Shown here: positions 29,314-38,125 of the stretch, in pieces
Numbering within the stretch: the stretch's first letter is position 1
How the letters are laid out: every line of letters starts with the position of its first letter
Source: Emticicia sp965283955
GTDB taxonomy: Bacteria; Bacteroidota; Bacteroidia; Cytophagales; Spirosomataceae
Reading direction: 5' to 3'
DNA: 64,000 nucleotides
NCBI GenBank assembly: GCA_965283955.1
Contig: CBDIQW010000001.1
Coordinates: 4,216,001 to 4,280,000 of the forward strand
The notes under the pieces: generated by a model
Seen by the model: the letters and a program-made list of their open reading frames with translations, nothing else
Told to the model about the DNA's origin: nothing
Databases searched by the model: none
Program-made: the position numbers and the translations under genes

Positions 29314-29686
29314 CTTTCGCTATGCTTTTGCTGGGCTTCGATTTTTGATGGAAGAGAACAATGCAAGATTTCATGTATTTGTAGTCATAATTGTCTTATC
29401 AGCAGGGTTTTATTTGAAATTATCTGCCATCGAATGGACGATTATCATTACCCAAATAGGTTTGGTTTTGATGGTAGAAACACTCAATACGGCAATTGAA
29501 AAACTCTGTGATTTTGTATCGCCTGACTACCATCAATTAATCGGAAAAGTAAAAGATTTAGCCGCTGCCGCAGTTTTGATTATGTCGATTGTTGCGGTTA
29601 TTGTCGGAATTATCATATTTTTGCCTAAAGTTCTTGAAATCGATTTAACATTCACTCATTCTAACATTCACTCATTCACTCATTAG
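29288..29686 (+). CDS. dgkA: Diacylglycerol/undecaprenol kinase family protein
   Basis: Small membrane kinase of 132 residues that phosphorylates diacylglycerol or undecaprenol at the inner membrane. Landmarks: RSFRYAFAGLRFLMEENNARFH at the N-terminus (the family's amphipathic start), VETLNTAIEKLCDFVSPDYH (the catalytic ExLNTAIE-D element) and GKVKDLAAAAVL. Three membrane helices. The ATG at 29288 is preferred over the GTG one codon before. Lipid substrate (DAG or undecaprenol) cannot be decided from sequence. Confidence 0.9.
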   Translation: MKLLKMLRSFRYAFAGLRFLMEENNARFHVFVVIIVLSAGFYLKLSAIEWTIIITQIGLVLMVETLNTAIEKLCDFVSPDYHQLIGKVKDLAAAAVLIMSIVAVIVGIIIFLPKVLEIDLTFTHSNIHSFTH

Positions 29687-29688
29687 TA

Positions 29689-30315
29689 ATGAACGAACAT
29701 CTCGAAAATCTAAAAGAAATTCGCTCCTTGATGGAACGCTCCTCGAAATTCCTTTCGTTGAGTGGACTTTCGGGTATTTCGGCGGGCGTATGTGCTTTAT
29801 TGGGTGCTTGGTATGCTCACCAAAAAATTCATATTGAGGGCCTATATTTACTTTTCGACCCTACCGTTAGACAAGAAGTTGTGCCTTTGCTTTTAGTTGA
29901 TGCTTTATTGGTATTGGTAGGAGCGTTGTTTTTTGGAATATTATTTACCGTCAGGAAATCTCGGAAACAAGGTTTGAATGTTTGGAATTCTACTTCTAAA
30001 CGCCTATTGTTCAGTATGCTCGTTCCATTATTTGCGGGAGGTATTTTTTGTTTGGGTTTATTATACAACGGTTTCTTTTGGATTTGCTTTCCTGCCACAT
30101 TAGTTTTTTATGGTGTAGCTTTGGTTAATGCCAGTAAATACACGGTGCATGATACTTATTATTTAGGCTTGGGACAAATCATTTTAGGATTAATTTCGCT
30201 ATTTTTGGCACGTTGGAATCTGATTTTTTGGGCGATGGGTTTTGGGGTGTTTCACATTATTTATGGTGCAGTAATGTATTTTAAATATGACATAGACTCA
30301 AAAAAAGCAGAATGA
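29689..30315 (+). CDS. Membrane protein of unknown function
   Basis: 208 residues, five to six hydrophobic helices after an acidic N-terminus (NEHLENLKEIRSLMERSSKF). Helices at about 20-43, 65-90, 105-128, 130-147, 155-172 and 176-195. It starts 2 bp after dgkA ends. The next gene is a winged-helix regulator; this pair recurs in Bacteroidota, which suggests a linked role, but none is known. Confidence 0.75.
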   Translation: MNEHLENLKEIRSLMERSSKFLSLSGLSGISAGVCALLGAWYAHQKIHIEGLYLLFDPTVRQEVVPLLLVDALLVLVGALFFGILFTVRKSRKQGLNVWNSTSKRLLFSMLVPLFAGGIFCLGLLYNGFFWICFPATLVFYGVALVNASKYTVHDTYYLGLGQIILGLISLFLARWNLIFWAMGFGVFHIIYGAVMYFKYDIDSKKAE

Positions 30316-30370
30316 ATTTAGAATTACTTTGAAAAGAAATACTTATCACTGTTAACCATCTACCGCATCG

Positions 30371-30396
30371 GCGGTCAGATATTGACCGTGGACTAT
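30371..30396. repeat. Interspersed TCGAC-like repeat, copy 5 (weak)
   Basis: Reads gcggtcagatattgaccg then tggacta, partially matching the family at 457-484. Lies between the membrane protein and regulator genes. Confidence 0.3.
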
Positions 30397-30398
30397 TT

Positions 30399-30692
30399 AT
30401 GCAAATATTACAGAATTTTAATAAAGCATTTGAAAGCAAGGCTCGACTCGGTATTATGTCGGTGCTGATGGTCAATGACGAGGTAAGTTTCATCGTTTTG
30501 AAAGACCTCTTGTCGATGACTGACGGCAACTTAGCTACGCATTTACGTGCTTTAGAAGAAGCCAACTATATTACATTCAAAAAAGAGTTTATTGGCCGAA
30601 AACCAAGCACGGTTTATAGCGTAACTGAAGAAGGGAAAAAAGCATTTGAAGACCATCTTAATGAACTTGAGAAGTTTATAAAAGGCACGTAA
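30399..30692 (+). CDS. Winged-helix transcriptional regulator (HTH_34 type)
   Basis: 97-residue DNA-binding protein of the winged-helix HTH_34 (ArsR/MarR-like) group. The helix-turn-helix is LKDLLSMTDGNLATHLRALE, with the wing around FKKEFIGRKPSTVYSVTEEG. N-terminal FNKAFESKARLGIMSVLMVN is the dimer helix. No metal-binding Cys pair, so it is not a metal sensor of the ArsR type. It may control the surrounding membrane-protein genes. Confidence 0.87.
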   Translation: MQILQNFNKAFESKARLGIMSVLMVNDEVSFIVLKDLLSMTDGNLATHLRALEEANYITFKKEFIGRKPSTVYSVTEEGKKAFEDHLNELEKFIKGT

Positions 30693-30711
30693 ATATATAT
30701 TTTTTGTCAAT

Positions 30712-30719
30712 TAACTTTG
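30712..30719 (+). promoter_or_regulatory. Candidate -7 box for the DUF4173 gene
   Basis: TAACTTTG, 41 bp before the ATG at 30761. The -33 partner is not obvious. Confidence 0.35.
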
Positions 30720-30760
30720 AGAAACAAAGTACTTTTAATTGAGTAAAGACTGAAGCAAAA

Positions 30761-32272
30761 ATGAAGAAACAGACCATTCAAACCGCCAGCCTTATAGGGC
30801 TACCACTGCTTTTTAATGCTATTTTTTGGGAAGAAGATTTTGGTATTAATCTCTTCATATTCAGTAATTTAGCAATGCTTGTTTTAGCTTTCTTTTTGTT
30901 TCCTGAAAGCATTCGTAAACGTAATGTGCAGGTAGTTGTCGTGCTTACTTTGGTGTCGGGTTTGATGGTGCTTGTGCATAATTCGGTGGTGAGTAAGTTG
31001 GGGCATTTGGCATCGTTTTTTCTGATGATTGGTCTGATGCAAGAAAATCGCTCAAAAACACTTTTTGAAGCGGCTTTGCAATATATTATTAATTTTTTTA
31101 CGACATTTATCGAAGCTCCAAGATTACTACAACGAGCGTCTGAGTCGGTATTTGGTGAAAATAAATTTGCCAGATTTATTAGTCGAAATATATTTTTGAC
31201 TATTATTCCGATGTTGGTTTTTGGCGTATTTTTCTTGATATTCTTTAATGCTAACCCCGTTTTTAATGAGATGGTCAATAATTCTTGGAAATATGTAATT
31301 AGTTTTTTCAATCTCACTTTCGAAGAAGCCTCGTTGGGTCGAGTTGTGTTTTTTCTATTTGCAACTTACCTGACTTTTAGCATAATATTTGATTGGGGTG
31401 TGGCGAAAAACCTTCTAAAATTATTTCCTCAAAATGAATATATTACGCCATCGGAGGAGGTTGCTGAAAGAGATGTGAATTTTCAACGCAACGAATACAA
31501 AATTGCATTAATGCTTATTGGCTCGGTAAATATTTTATTGCTGATTATCAATGTAATAGATATTAGTTTTCTTTGGTTGAGCTTCGATTATTCGCAGGCG
31601 GGGAATCTCTCAAAGTTGGTGCATGAAGGAACTGGAACGCTTATTCTAAGCATCTTTTTGTCGATAGCCATTCTGCTTTATTATTTCCGCAAAGACCTCA
31701 ATTTTTATCAAAATAATAAACTGCTGAAATCTTTGGCCTACACTTGGATTGGACAGAATGTGGTTCTGATAATATCAGTCAGCCTACGAAACTACTATTA
31801 TATTGATTTTTACGGACTGACGCATTTACGTATCGGTGTTGGTGTTTTCTTACTAATCACTTTGATTGGATTATGTACTTTATGGCTAAAAATTAGAAAT
31901 TTGAAGTCGTTTTTCTATATGTTTCGTGTAAATACTTGGGCTTTGTATGCAGTGTTTATGGGACTGACTTTGGTAAATTGGGATGTACTGATTGCTCGTT
32001 ACAACCTTTCGCATAAATTCAAAAACGGCGTTGATTATAATTATTTACTCACGCTTTCTGATATAACCCTGCCGATTATTTATGAAAATCGTACAAAACT
32101 ACCAAATGAAGGGAATCAAAATTGGTTGTTAGAAAGAATAGAGCGATATTTTAAACGCCAAGAAGGATATACTTGGTGTTCATGGAATTTTGCAGATGAG
32201 GCCGCTGTTGAAAAACTAAAAGCTCAGGTTGCCGCAAGTCCGATTGTACCAGTTGTTCCACCCAAAAACTAA
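30761..32272 (+). CDS. DUF4173/DUF4153 polytopic membrane protein
   Basis: 503 residues with about twelve membrane helices. Typical features of the DUF4173 group are FWEEDFGINLFIFSNLAMLV at the start, the central GVFFLIFFNANPVFNEMVNN, NEYKIALMLIGSVNILLLI and LTHLRIGVGVFLLITLIGL. A soluble tail (about 430-503) has LERYF-like and WCSWNFADEAAVEKL segments. Role unknown. It follows the regulator and membrane-protein pair, as in related genomes. Confidence 0.82.
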   Translation: MKKQTIQTASLIGLPLLFNAIFWEEDFGINLFIFSNLAMLVLAFFLFPESIRKRNVQVVVVLTLVSGLMVLVHNSVVSKLGHLASFFLMIGLMQENRSKTLFEAALQYIINFFTTFIEAPRLLQRASESVFGENKFARFISRNIFLTIIPMLVFGVFFLIFFNANPVFNEMVNNSWKYVISFFNLTFEEASLGRVVFFLFATYLTFSIIFDWGVAKNLLKLFPQNEYITPSEEVAERDVNFQRNEYKIALMLIGSVNILLLIINVIDISFLWLSFDYSQAGNLSKLVHEGTGTLILSIFLSIAILLYYFRKDLNFYQNNKLLKSLAYTWIGQNVVLIISVSLRNYYYIDFYGLTHLRIGVGVFLLITLIGLCTLWLKIRNLKSFFYMFRVNTWALYAVFMGLTLVNWDVLIARYNLSHKFKNGVDYNYLLTLSDITLPIIYENRTKLPNEGNQNWLLERIERYFKRQEGYTWCSWNFADEAAVEKLKAQVAASPIVPVVPPKN

Positions 32273-32276
32273 AAAA

Positions 32277-32666
32277 ATGCAAGAAGAACGCTGGATTAGG
32301 ATGCTTCGAGGTTTGAATGTTTTGCCATTAGTTGTTTGTTTTCTTATCGGAATTCTGCTTATTGGAGTTGGAAAAGGCAGAGAGTTATTACTTTTTCTAA
32401 TACCTTTATTTTGTATAATTTCTTATTTTTTGGTTTATTATATTGATTTAGAAGAGTCAAAAAGTATGAAAACGGCTTGGGTTTTTGCAATAAATCTAAT
32501 TTCGACAACCTTTTGGTTGGTGATATTTTCGGCACTTTCTGCTGAAATGTTGAGAACGATTGATATAGTGCCGATTTTGTTGAGTGTTTTCATTATCAGT
32601 TATCCACTTTGTATGCTTTATTATAATTTCAGATTGTTTATGAATGAAATTTCAAAACCATCATAG
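32277..32666 (+). CDS. Small membrane protein of unknown function
   Basis: 129 residues from the ATG at 32277 (MQEERWIRMLRGLNVLP); the longer frame at 32229 overlaps the upstream gene and is not preferred. Four membrane helices fill most of it. It starts 4 bp after the DUF4173 stop, so it is likely translated from the same message. Confidence 0.65.
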   Translation: MQEERWIRMLRGLNVLPLVVCFLIGILLIGVGKGRELLLFLIPLFCIISYFLVYYIDLEESKSMKTAWVFAINLISTTFWLVIFSALSAEMLRTIDIVPILLSVFIISYPLCMLYYNFRLFMNEISKPS

Positions 32667-32726
32667 CACGCTGATGACGCTGACGGTTCGCCGCTGCGAT
32701 GTTCCACCGCAGATTGTTACGGTTTT
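32667..32726. repeat. Intergenic palindrome-rich segment
   Basis: GC-richer stretch with agcacgctgatgacgctgac and a partly complementary gcgatgttccaccgcagatt. It resembles the GCTGAYGNGGATGACGCTGA repeats often seen between Bacteroidota genes. No coding sense. Confidence 0.4.
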
Positions 32727-32771
32727 TTGTTCATAAAATTTACTACAAATCTGTACCACAAATACTATCTT

Positions 32772-33158
32772 ATGTTTTCGTTCAAATTGAAACCGTTTGT
32801 TATTTTTTTACTGCTGTTTTTGGTAGAAATCGGTATCGCTCTTTGGGTCGATGATGCCATTGTTCGCCCCTTTTTTGGAGATTTCTTGGCCGTAATTGCC
32901 TTATTTTTTCTGCTAAAAACTTTTCTAAATTCGTCTGATTTAAACTTAGCTCTTGTATCGGTTGGTTTTGCTTATTTTCTTGAATTCTTACAATACTGCC
33001 GTGTTCTGAATCATTTGCCTTTCAAACCCAGTAAATATTTAGTTATTATCATCGGTAGCACTTTTGATTGGCGAGATATTTTTGCTTATACGCTGGGTAT
33101 TTTGGCTGTTTTTCTTTTCGATAAAGAAACCTTGGGTTTGAGCGAGAATAAGGTCTGA
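32772..33158 (+). CDS. DUF2809 membrane protein
   Basis: 128 residues from the ATG at 32772; the frame from 32727 adds 15 polar residues. Signature elements: VDDAIVRPFFGDFLAVIALF, AYFLEFLQYCRV and GSTFDWRDIFAYTLGILAV. Four membrane helices. Function unknown; the family is often located with other small envelope proteins. Confidence 0.88.
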   Translation: MFSFKLKPFVIFLLLFLVEIGIALWVDDAIVRPFFGDFLAVIALFFLLKTFLNSSDLNLALVSVGFAYFLEFLQYCRVLNHLPFKPSKYLVIIIGSTFDWRDIFAYTLGILAVFLFDKETLGLSENKV

Positions 33159-33194
33159 CGGCAAGTCTGACCAAATAAAATAAATATCAAGAGT

Positions 33195-33974
33195 ATGAAT
33201 TTCGTACATAAAAACTCAATTGTCCGTGAAATTTGGGGCAATGCCGATACCATTTTGTTTATTTTTGGTGGGGCAGCGGCCGAATTTTCATTAAATAAAG
33301 CTGTCGATTGGCTCTATTTTACTGGCAAACTTCCCGCCGACCCACTCGGTCGGTTGTTTTCGACGGTGGTTTATGCCCAACAAATCATTTTTTTGGATGA
33401 ACGAACAGCTCTTGCGGCTATTGATAAAATCACGGCAATTCATCAGTCAGTTGAGCAGAGTAGGGGCATGAAGATTCCCGATTGGGCGTATCGTGATGTA
33501 CTTTTTATGCTCATTCATTATTCGATTTCTGCTTTTGAATTGCTCGAAAGAAAGTTGACCGATGCCGAGAAAGAAGAAATATTTGATGTTTTCAATAGGG
33601 TAGGGGAGCAAATGGGGTTAGAAAATTTACCGAAAAATCACACTGATTGGTTGGTAGTTCGTGAACAACATTTGCAAGAGAACTTGCTCAAAAGTGTCTT
33701 TACTGATGATTTATACAAGCAATACCGTAAGCATTTGGGCGTATTTCGATATTTGATTTTGTGGGAAGGGCAAAAACTTGTTGTGCCACTTCGGGCAAGA
33801 AATTTACTGTCAATGTCTCGTTTTTCTGTTTTGAAGCCTTTTCTGCTACTTTATAAATTCACACAAAAAATTAAATTTGATAAATTCCTAAAACAAGCAC
33901 TTTTACCGCCTGATTATGCTCAGCAAATTATGGCTTTGGATAGAATGGCGTATGAACGTAGCACGATTTTCTAA
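33195..33974 (+). CDS. MpaB/DUF2236-family protein
   Basis: 259 residues of the DUF2236 (latex-clearing/MpaB oxygenase) superfamily. VREIWGNADTILFIFGGAAAEFSLN, seen in two parts, and DPLGRLFSTVVYAQQIIFLD match the N-terminal core; ANP-like His residues lie at ITAIHQSVEQSRG and LMLIHYSISAFELLERKL. Founding members are haem-dependent oxygenases; whether this one binds haem is not shown here. Cytoplasmic or membrane-linked. It ends the membrane-gene run. Confidence 0.78.
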   Translation: MNFVHKNSIVREIWGNADTILFIFGGAAAEFSLNKAVDWLYFTGKLPADPLGRLFSTVVYAQQIIFLDERTALAAIDKITAIHQSVEQSRGMKIPDWAYRDVLFMLIHYSISAFELLERKLTDAEKEEIFDVFNRVGEQMGLENLPKNHTDWLVVREQHLQENLLKSVFTDDLYKQYRKHLGVFRYLILWEGQKLVVPLRARNLLSMSRFSVLKPFLLLYKFTQKIKFDKFLKQALLPPDYAQQIMALDRMAYERSTIF

Positions 33975-33990
33975 ATTGTAATTCCTCCGA

Positions 33991-34015
33991 TAGCACAATT
34001 TAGAAAATTGTGCTA
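33991..34015. terminator. Palindrome after the MpaB-like gene
   Basis: Perfect 10-bp arms tagcacaatt / aattgtgcta with a 5-nt loop. A similar palindrome is at 26044-26061. It probably ends the upstream unit, though the T tract is short. Confidence 0.5.
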
Positions 34016-34037
34016 CAACAAACCCAAACATTTTTCG

Positions 34038-34045
34038 TATTTTTG
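34038..34045 (+). promoter_or_regulatory. Candidate -7 box for clpX
   Basis: TATTTTTG, 27 bp before the clpX ATG. Confidence 0.45.
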
Positions 34046-34072
34046 TAGGATAAATCAAAAAAATACGCTCGA

Positions 34073-35335
34073 ATGAATGCTGGACAAGCTTATTGCTCTT
34101 TTTGTGGCAGACGTAAAAACGAAGTTGAATTATTAATATCTGGGTCAGAAGCGAATATCTGTAATTTTTGTGTCGAACAAGGTTTTCAATTAGTACAACA
34201 AGAATTAAACGGAGGCGTGACTCCACCCAAAAAAGAAAAGAAAAAGAAATCAGAATTACCAAAGTTTGATTTAAGACCGCCAGTTGACCTCAAAAATCAC
34301 CTTGACCAATTTATTATTGGACAAGATGAAGCCAAAAAAGTATTGAGTGTGGCAGTATATAACCATTATAAACGCCTGACACAGCCAAAACGTGAAGATG
34401 ATGTAATGATTGAGAAATCGAATATCATTATGGTTGGTGAAACAGGTACTGGTAAAACTTATTTAGCTCGCACGATTGCAAAAGTGCTTCAAGTACCATT
34501 TGCCATAGCCGATGCAACTGTTTTGACCGAAGCTGGTTATGTAGGCGAAGACGTAGAAAGTATCCTGAGCCGTTTGCTCCAAGCAGCCGATTTCAATGTA
34601 GAATTGGCCGAACGTGGCATTGTTTATATTGATGAAATTGACAAAATTGCTCGCAAAGGCGATAATCCATCCATCACTCGTGATGTGAGCGGCGAAGGTG
34701 TGCAGCAAGGACTTTTAAAATTATTGGAAGGTTCAATTGTGAGTGTGCCACCACAAGGTGGACGCAAGCATCCAGAGCAAAAATTGATTCAGATAAATAC
34801 CGAAAATATCCTTTTTATTTGTGGAGGAGCATTCGATGGTATCGACCGCCACATCGGAAAACGTATGAATACTCGCCCGATTGGTTTCTCAAATACTGGT
34901 AAAACCATTGATCTTTCGAGCGATACAAGTTTATTGCGTTTCGTGACTCAGCAAGACCTTAAATCATTTGGCTTAATTCCTGAGTTGATTGGTCGTTTGC
35001 CTTTATTGACGTACCTCAATCCGCTCGACCGTTCGGCTCTTCGTAGAATCTTGACCGAACCTAAAAATGCTTTGGTAAAACAATACCAGAAGCTTTTTGC
35101 GATGGAAGATGTAAAACTCGAATTTTCGGACGAAGTATTGGAGTTTATCGTTGACCAAGCAATGGAATTTAAACTCGGTGCAAGAGGCTTACGATCGGTT
35201 TGTGAGGCAATTATGACCGATATTATGTACGAAATTCCTTCTGATAAATCAATCAAGAAATTTACGCTTACGCTTGATTATGCCCAAAGTATGTTTGAAC
35301 GTTCGGCGTTTTATCAATTAAAATTAGTTGCTTAA
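34073..35335 (+). CDS. clpX: ATP-dependent Clp protease ATP-binding subunit ClpX
   Basis: AAA+ unfoldase that feeds substrates to ClpP. 420 residues. The N-terminal zinc finger has C8, C11, C30 and C33. Walker A is GETGTGKT at 122-129, Walker B IVYIDEID at 183-190. The GYVGEDVES element at 155-163 is the pore loop, and ARGLRSVCEAIM is the sensor 2 region. clpP and tig, often adjacent, are not in this window, so clpX stands alone here. Intact. Confidence 0.98.
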   Translation: MNAGQAYCSFCGRRKNEVELLISGSEANICNFCVEQGFQLVQQELNGGVTPPKKEKKKKSELPKFDLRPPVDLKNHLDQFIIGQDEAKKVLSVAVYNHYKRLTQPKREDDVMIEKSNIIMVGETGTGKTYLARTIAKVLQVPFAIADATVLTEAGYVGEDVESILSRLLQAADFNVELAERGIVYIDEIDKIARKGDNPSITRDVSGEGVQQGLLKLLEGSIVSVPPQGGRKHPEQKLIQINTENILFICGGAFDGIDRHIGKRMNTRPIGFSNTGKTIDLSSDTSLLRFVTQQDLKSFGLIPELIGRLPLLTYLNPLDRSALRRILTEPKNALVKQYQKLFAMEDVKLEFSDEVLEFIVDQAMEFKLGARGLRSVCEAIMTDIMYEIPSDKSIKKFTLTLDYAQSMFERSAFYQLKLVA

Positions 35336-35356
35336 TTCTAAGCCTGTTTTCTTGGA

Positions 35357-35391
35357 AAAGTCTCATTTTGCTAACAAAATGAGACTTTTTT
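35357..35391 (+). terminator. Intrinsic terminator after clpX
   Basis: Stem aaagtctcattttg / caaaatgagacttt followed by a T run (tttttttg). Strong. Confidence 0.85.
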
Positions 35392-35411
35392 TGTAAAATC
35401 AATTAAAACTT

Positions 35412-35454
35412 TCTTTATGACCTTCGTGCAATACTTTGTGTATTTTGTGGTTAG
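35412..35454. repeat. CACAAAGRCAC-family half-repeat, copy 2
   Basis: Reads tttatgaccttcgtgcaata then ctttgtgtattttgtggtta. It matches one arm of the family whose complete copies are at 61068-61147 and 63387-63450. Confidence 0.5.
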
Positions 35455-35498
35455 TCAATAAAACATAGCTTATTTTTTAAATTAAATCTACAATTAAT

Positions 35499-36215
35499 AT
35501 GAATATTATTTTCTTACACGGATTTGGCGAAGATGCCACTGTTTGGACTGAGTTTCTCAAACTTTTACCCAAAGAGCATAGTTATTTTTGCCCTGATTAT
35601 GCTTCATTAACCAATATCGAAAGTATTGATGGCTATGCTGATTGGTTAAAAGCATACACAAATGAAAACTCTATTACTGAATCTGTAATCATAGGACATT
35701 CGATGGGTGGTTATATTGCCTTGACTTATGTCGAAAAGTTTGCAGATAAAGTTCTTGGACTGGGGCTTTTCCATTCATCGGCTTATGCAGATAATGAAGA
35801 GCGGAAAGAAACTCGACTCAAAACTGCCCGTGTGATTGACCAACAGGGGACGGCCAAATTTATCAAAGGTTTTTACCCAAATATGTTTACCGAAGAATTT
35901 AAAGAAAAGAATACTGATTTTATAGAAAGGCAAATCGAAAGCTATTCATATTTTCCAAAAGAAGCATTGATGAATGCTCAAATTGCGATGCGTGGGCGAG
36001 AAGATAGAGCCTCAGTTTTGAAAGAAGCCGATTATCCAATTATGATTTTAGCGGGTGAAAAAGATACTTTTGTGCCAAAAGTAGCCGCTTTAGAGCAAAT
36101 TGCTTTGTTGAAAAATAGCCAAAGTGTAGTTTTGGATGGCGTAGCTCACGCAGGAATGTTTGAAAACCCAACCGAAAGTGCGAAAGTGGTGACAGACTTT
36201 CTATCGAAAATTTAA
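35499..36215 (+). CDS. Alpha/beta hydrolase
   Basis: 238-residue cytoplasmic hydrolase of the alpha/beta fold. The nucleophile elbow is VIIGHSMGGYIAL with Ser68; HGFGEDATVW at 7-16 is the oxyanion strand loop; the acid is in ILAGEKDTFVP and the His in VLDGVAHAGMF. A lid region lies at about 110-165. Substrate unknown; close relatives are esterases or the MenH type, which need other motifs not seen here. Confidence 0.88.
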   Translation: MNIIFLHGFGEDATVWTEFLKLLPKEHSYFCPDYASLTNIESIDGYADWLKAYTNENSITESVIIGHSMGGYIALTYVEKFADKVLGLGLFHSSAYADNEERKETRLKTARVIDQQGTAKFIKGFYPNMFTEEFKEKNTDFIERQIESYSYFPKEALMNAQIAMRGREDRASVLKEADYPIMILAGEKDTFVPKVAALEQIALLKNSQSVVLDGVAHAGMFENPTESAKVVTDFLSKI

Positions 36216-36270
36216 ATTTATTTGTGGCATATCTCAAAGATTTACCACAAATTTCTCGCACTAAAAATGA

Positions 36271-36318
36271 AGATATACCACAAAAGCCAGCATTTCTGCT
36301 GGCTTTTGTGGTATATCT
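36271..36318. terminator. Perfect 22-bp hairpin terminator
   Basis: Arms at 36271-36292 and 36297-36318 are exact inverted copies (left arm begins agataccaca-like: agatataccacaaaagccag) with a 4-nt loop. It serves the hydrolase (+) and the NTF2-like gene (-). Confidence 0.85.
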
Positions 36319-36341
36319 GTTGACTTGCAGATTGACTTATG

Positions 36342-36890
36342 TTACTTCCAGCCATCATCCGAAGGCTTTGGTTTTGGGGCAGGTTTTTTAGCTGCTGCGT
36401 TTCCTTTAGCTGGAGCAACTGAAGATGCCGTAGAAAAACCACCACCACTTGGGCTTGACGAAGCAACTGCCACATTTTTCTCAACTCTCGAATATACACG
36501 GCTTACGATTTTCCATTCGCCATTGATCTTCAAGAGATTCAAGAAATCAACGAATTTGAAAGTCGGTAACTCCTCTTCGGTTACGGCTGTTGCGGCAGTG
36601 CCAGCATAGCTATAATTTACGATTTTGCTCGTCCATTTTGCTCCACCCGCAGGCACAGAAGCAATGAATTTTTTCACAGGCATTTCCGAAACTTTACCGT
36701 CTTTACTCAGATTTCGTAAGTTGGCATAAGCAAAAAAAGCACGATTTAATCGAGCTGTATCGCCCACGGCACCGCCATCCAAGTAATTATTGAGGGTTTC
36801 TTTAATCGCCTCATCTTCCGATTGTGCAAAGGTGCTTATCGAAATGCTTAAAAAGGCTACAAGTGCAAGTAATAATTGATTGAATTTCAT
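36342..36890 (-). CDS. NTF2-like (lumazine-binding-like) secreted protein
   Basis: 182 residues from the ATG at 36890, which opens a signal peptide ending in ISTFAQ. The rest follows the SnoaL/NTF2-like putative lumazine-binding pattern: EAIKETLNNYLDGGAVGD, LNRAFFAYANLRNL, a cone of strands with WTSKIVNYSYAGTAATAV, and INGEWKIVSRVYSR. A low-complexity Ser/Ala/Lys/Pro tail (about 150-182) ends it. The longer frame from 36959 is rejected because it lacks a signal. Role unknown. Confidence 0.72.
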   Translation of the reverse strand: MKFNQLLLALVAFLSISISTFAQSEDEAIKETLNNYLDGGAVGDTARLNRAFFAYANLRNLSKDGKVSEMPVKKFIASVPAGGAKWTSKIVNYSYAGTAATAVTEEELPTFKFVDFLNLLKINGEWKIVSRVYSRVEKNVAVASSSPSGGGFSTASSVAPAKGNAAAKKPAPKPKPSDDGWK

Positions 36891-37024
36891 CGGTATAGAT
36901 ATGTTTGTAATCCTGTGGTAAATTAACGAAAATATTTTTTGACTATTGCTATTATCCAATTTGTAAATTTTATGATAGTATAATTGATGTTTTTAAGTGC
37001 TTGAAAATCAATGGTTTGTGTATT

Positions 37025-37788
37025 TTATTTGGCTGCATATTCCTTTATTACAGCACTAATATTGGCCTCTGAATTGCCCTGTTTTACTCTATTGTCGGCC
37101 AAGATTTGTATCACTCTTTGGTCTAAAACCGAAAAACTATTAAAGTCATAATTATTATTGTTCATCACAGCTACCATTATCGACTTAGTGTTTTCAGTAT
37201 GCCCGACGCCCAATGCATGCGTGAGTTCGTGTCGTAAAACCCCATTTTGTATCGTAGTTGGTGCTGAGGGCGATAACCATACAATTGCCTTTGTAATGGC
37301 ATCACTTGTCCACTGCGTAAAGGTTGTTCCTTGAACCGAACTATTAGTTATTTTATAACTGGCATATTTATTATTGTGGGTAGTGGCATCAACTCGATTT
37401 ATGATAATATCGGCTTCAGCGGCAGCCTCAGTTCGTATCATTTTATTATATTTATTTAAGGCATTCATATCTGCCATAATTTTATCTAAAGCACTTATTA
37501 AAGCAGATGTTCGGCCGCCGTCCCAATAGATTTTTATTTGGGTTTTGCTCGGAAGCCATTTTCTAATAGTCATTGCCGCAGTTGCTCTGCCGAATTTTTG
37601 AGCGTCAGACGCACAAAAGTATCATAAATTTCTTGGCTACTTGGTTTTAAAGTTGTTGTGGTGGAAGTGGATGTATTTGTCGAATTGGTAGTTGTATTAC
37701 TAATTGGTGTAATATTTTCTTTTGAGGTTTGGCAAGCAATCGTAAGAAAAATTAATGAAATGGCTGTTAGGGTAATGATAATTTTCAT
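37025..37788 (-). CDS. Matrixin-like zinc metalloprotease lipoprotein (one-base frameshift)
   Basis: ATG at 37788 starts a lipoprotein signal with lipobox LTIAC, followed by a Thr/Ser-rich linker. The second frame begins around 37573 with TIRKWLPSKTQIKIYWDGG and includes the zinc site H-E-L-T-H-A-L-G-V-G-H, a matrixin/metzincin HExxHxxGxxH. The frames overlap at ATGA (37570-37573). The second part has no signal of its own, so one base lost in the CAATG region is the simplest view, giving one surface lipoprotein of about 254 residues. A Met-turn is suggested by KSIMVAVMN. Confidence 0.72.
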
Positions 37789-38125
37789 TTTTGGTAAATT
37801 TTATTTCAACTTTTCAATAGAACCTTAATAGTACTTTGTGTGAAAATTATACTAAAATAGAGCAAATTTCATACCATTAGAATCCGAAAAAACTTTTATT
37901 TTAGACTAACAGCAGCCATGAATATAATTATCTAACGAAAAAAAAAATAATTTGTTACTTTCAGGATAAAATTCGTCAGAAGGGATGTAAATGTGATAAT
38001 TGGTAGCTTTTATACTAAATCATGTCAAAATCATAAAAAAAATGATTTAAAGATTAGTAAACTAAGTTTTTGATACATTTGCAATAGTTAAATTTTATTT
38101 ACTCCAAAACCAAAAATTACACAAA
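37789..38125. other. AT-rich divergent intergenic region
   Basis: 337 bp between the metalloprotease gene and the LysM gene. It holds TACATTTG at 38074-38081, a TAnnTTTG -7 box 44 bp before the LysM ATG. No gene, repeat or hairpin of note otherwise. Confidence 0.5.

Noticed and set aside
37570..37573. Two coupled genes overlapping at ATGA (lipoprotein then protease)
   Set aside because: The second part has no signal peptide and would be a periplasmic enzyme stranded in the cytoplasm; one-base loss explains both.
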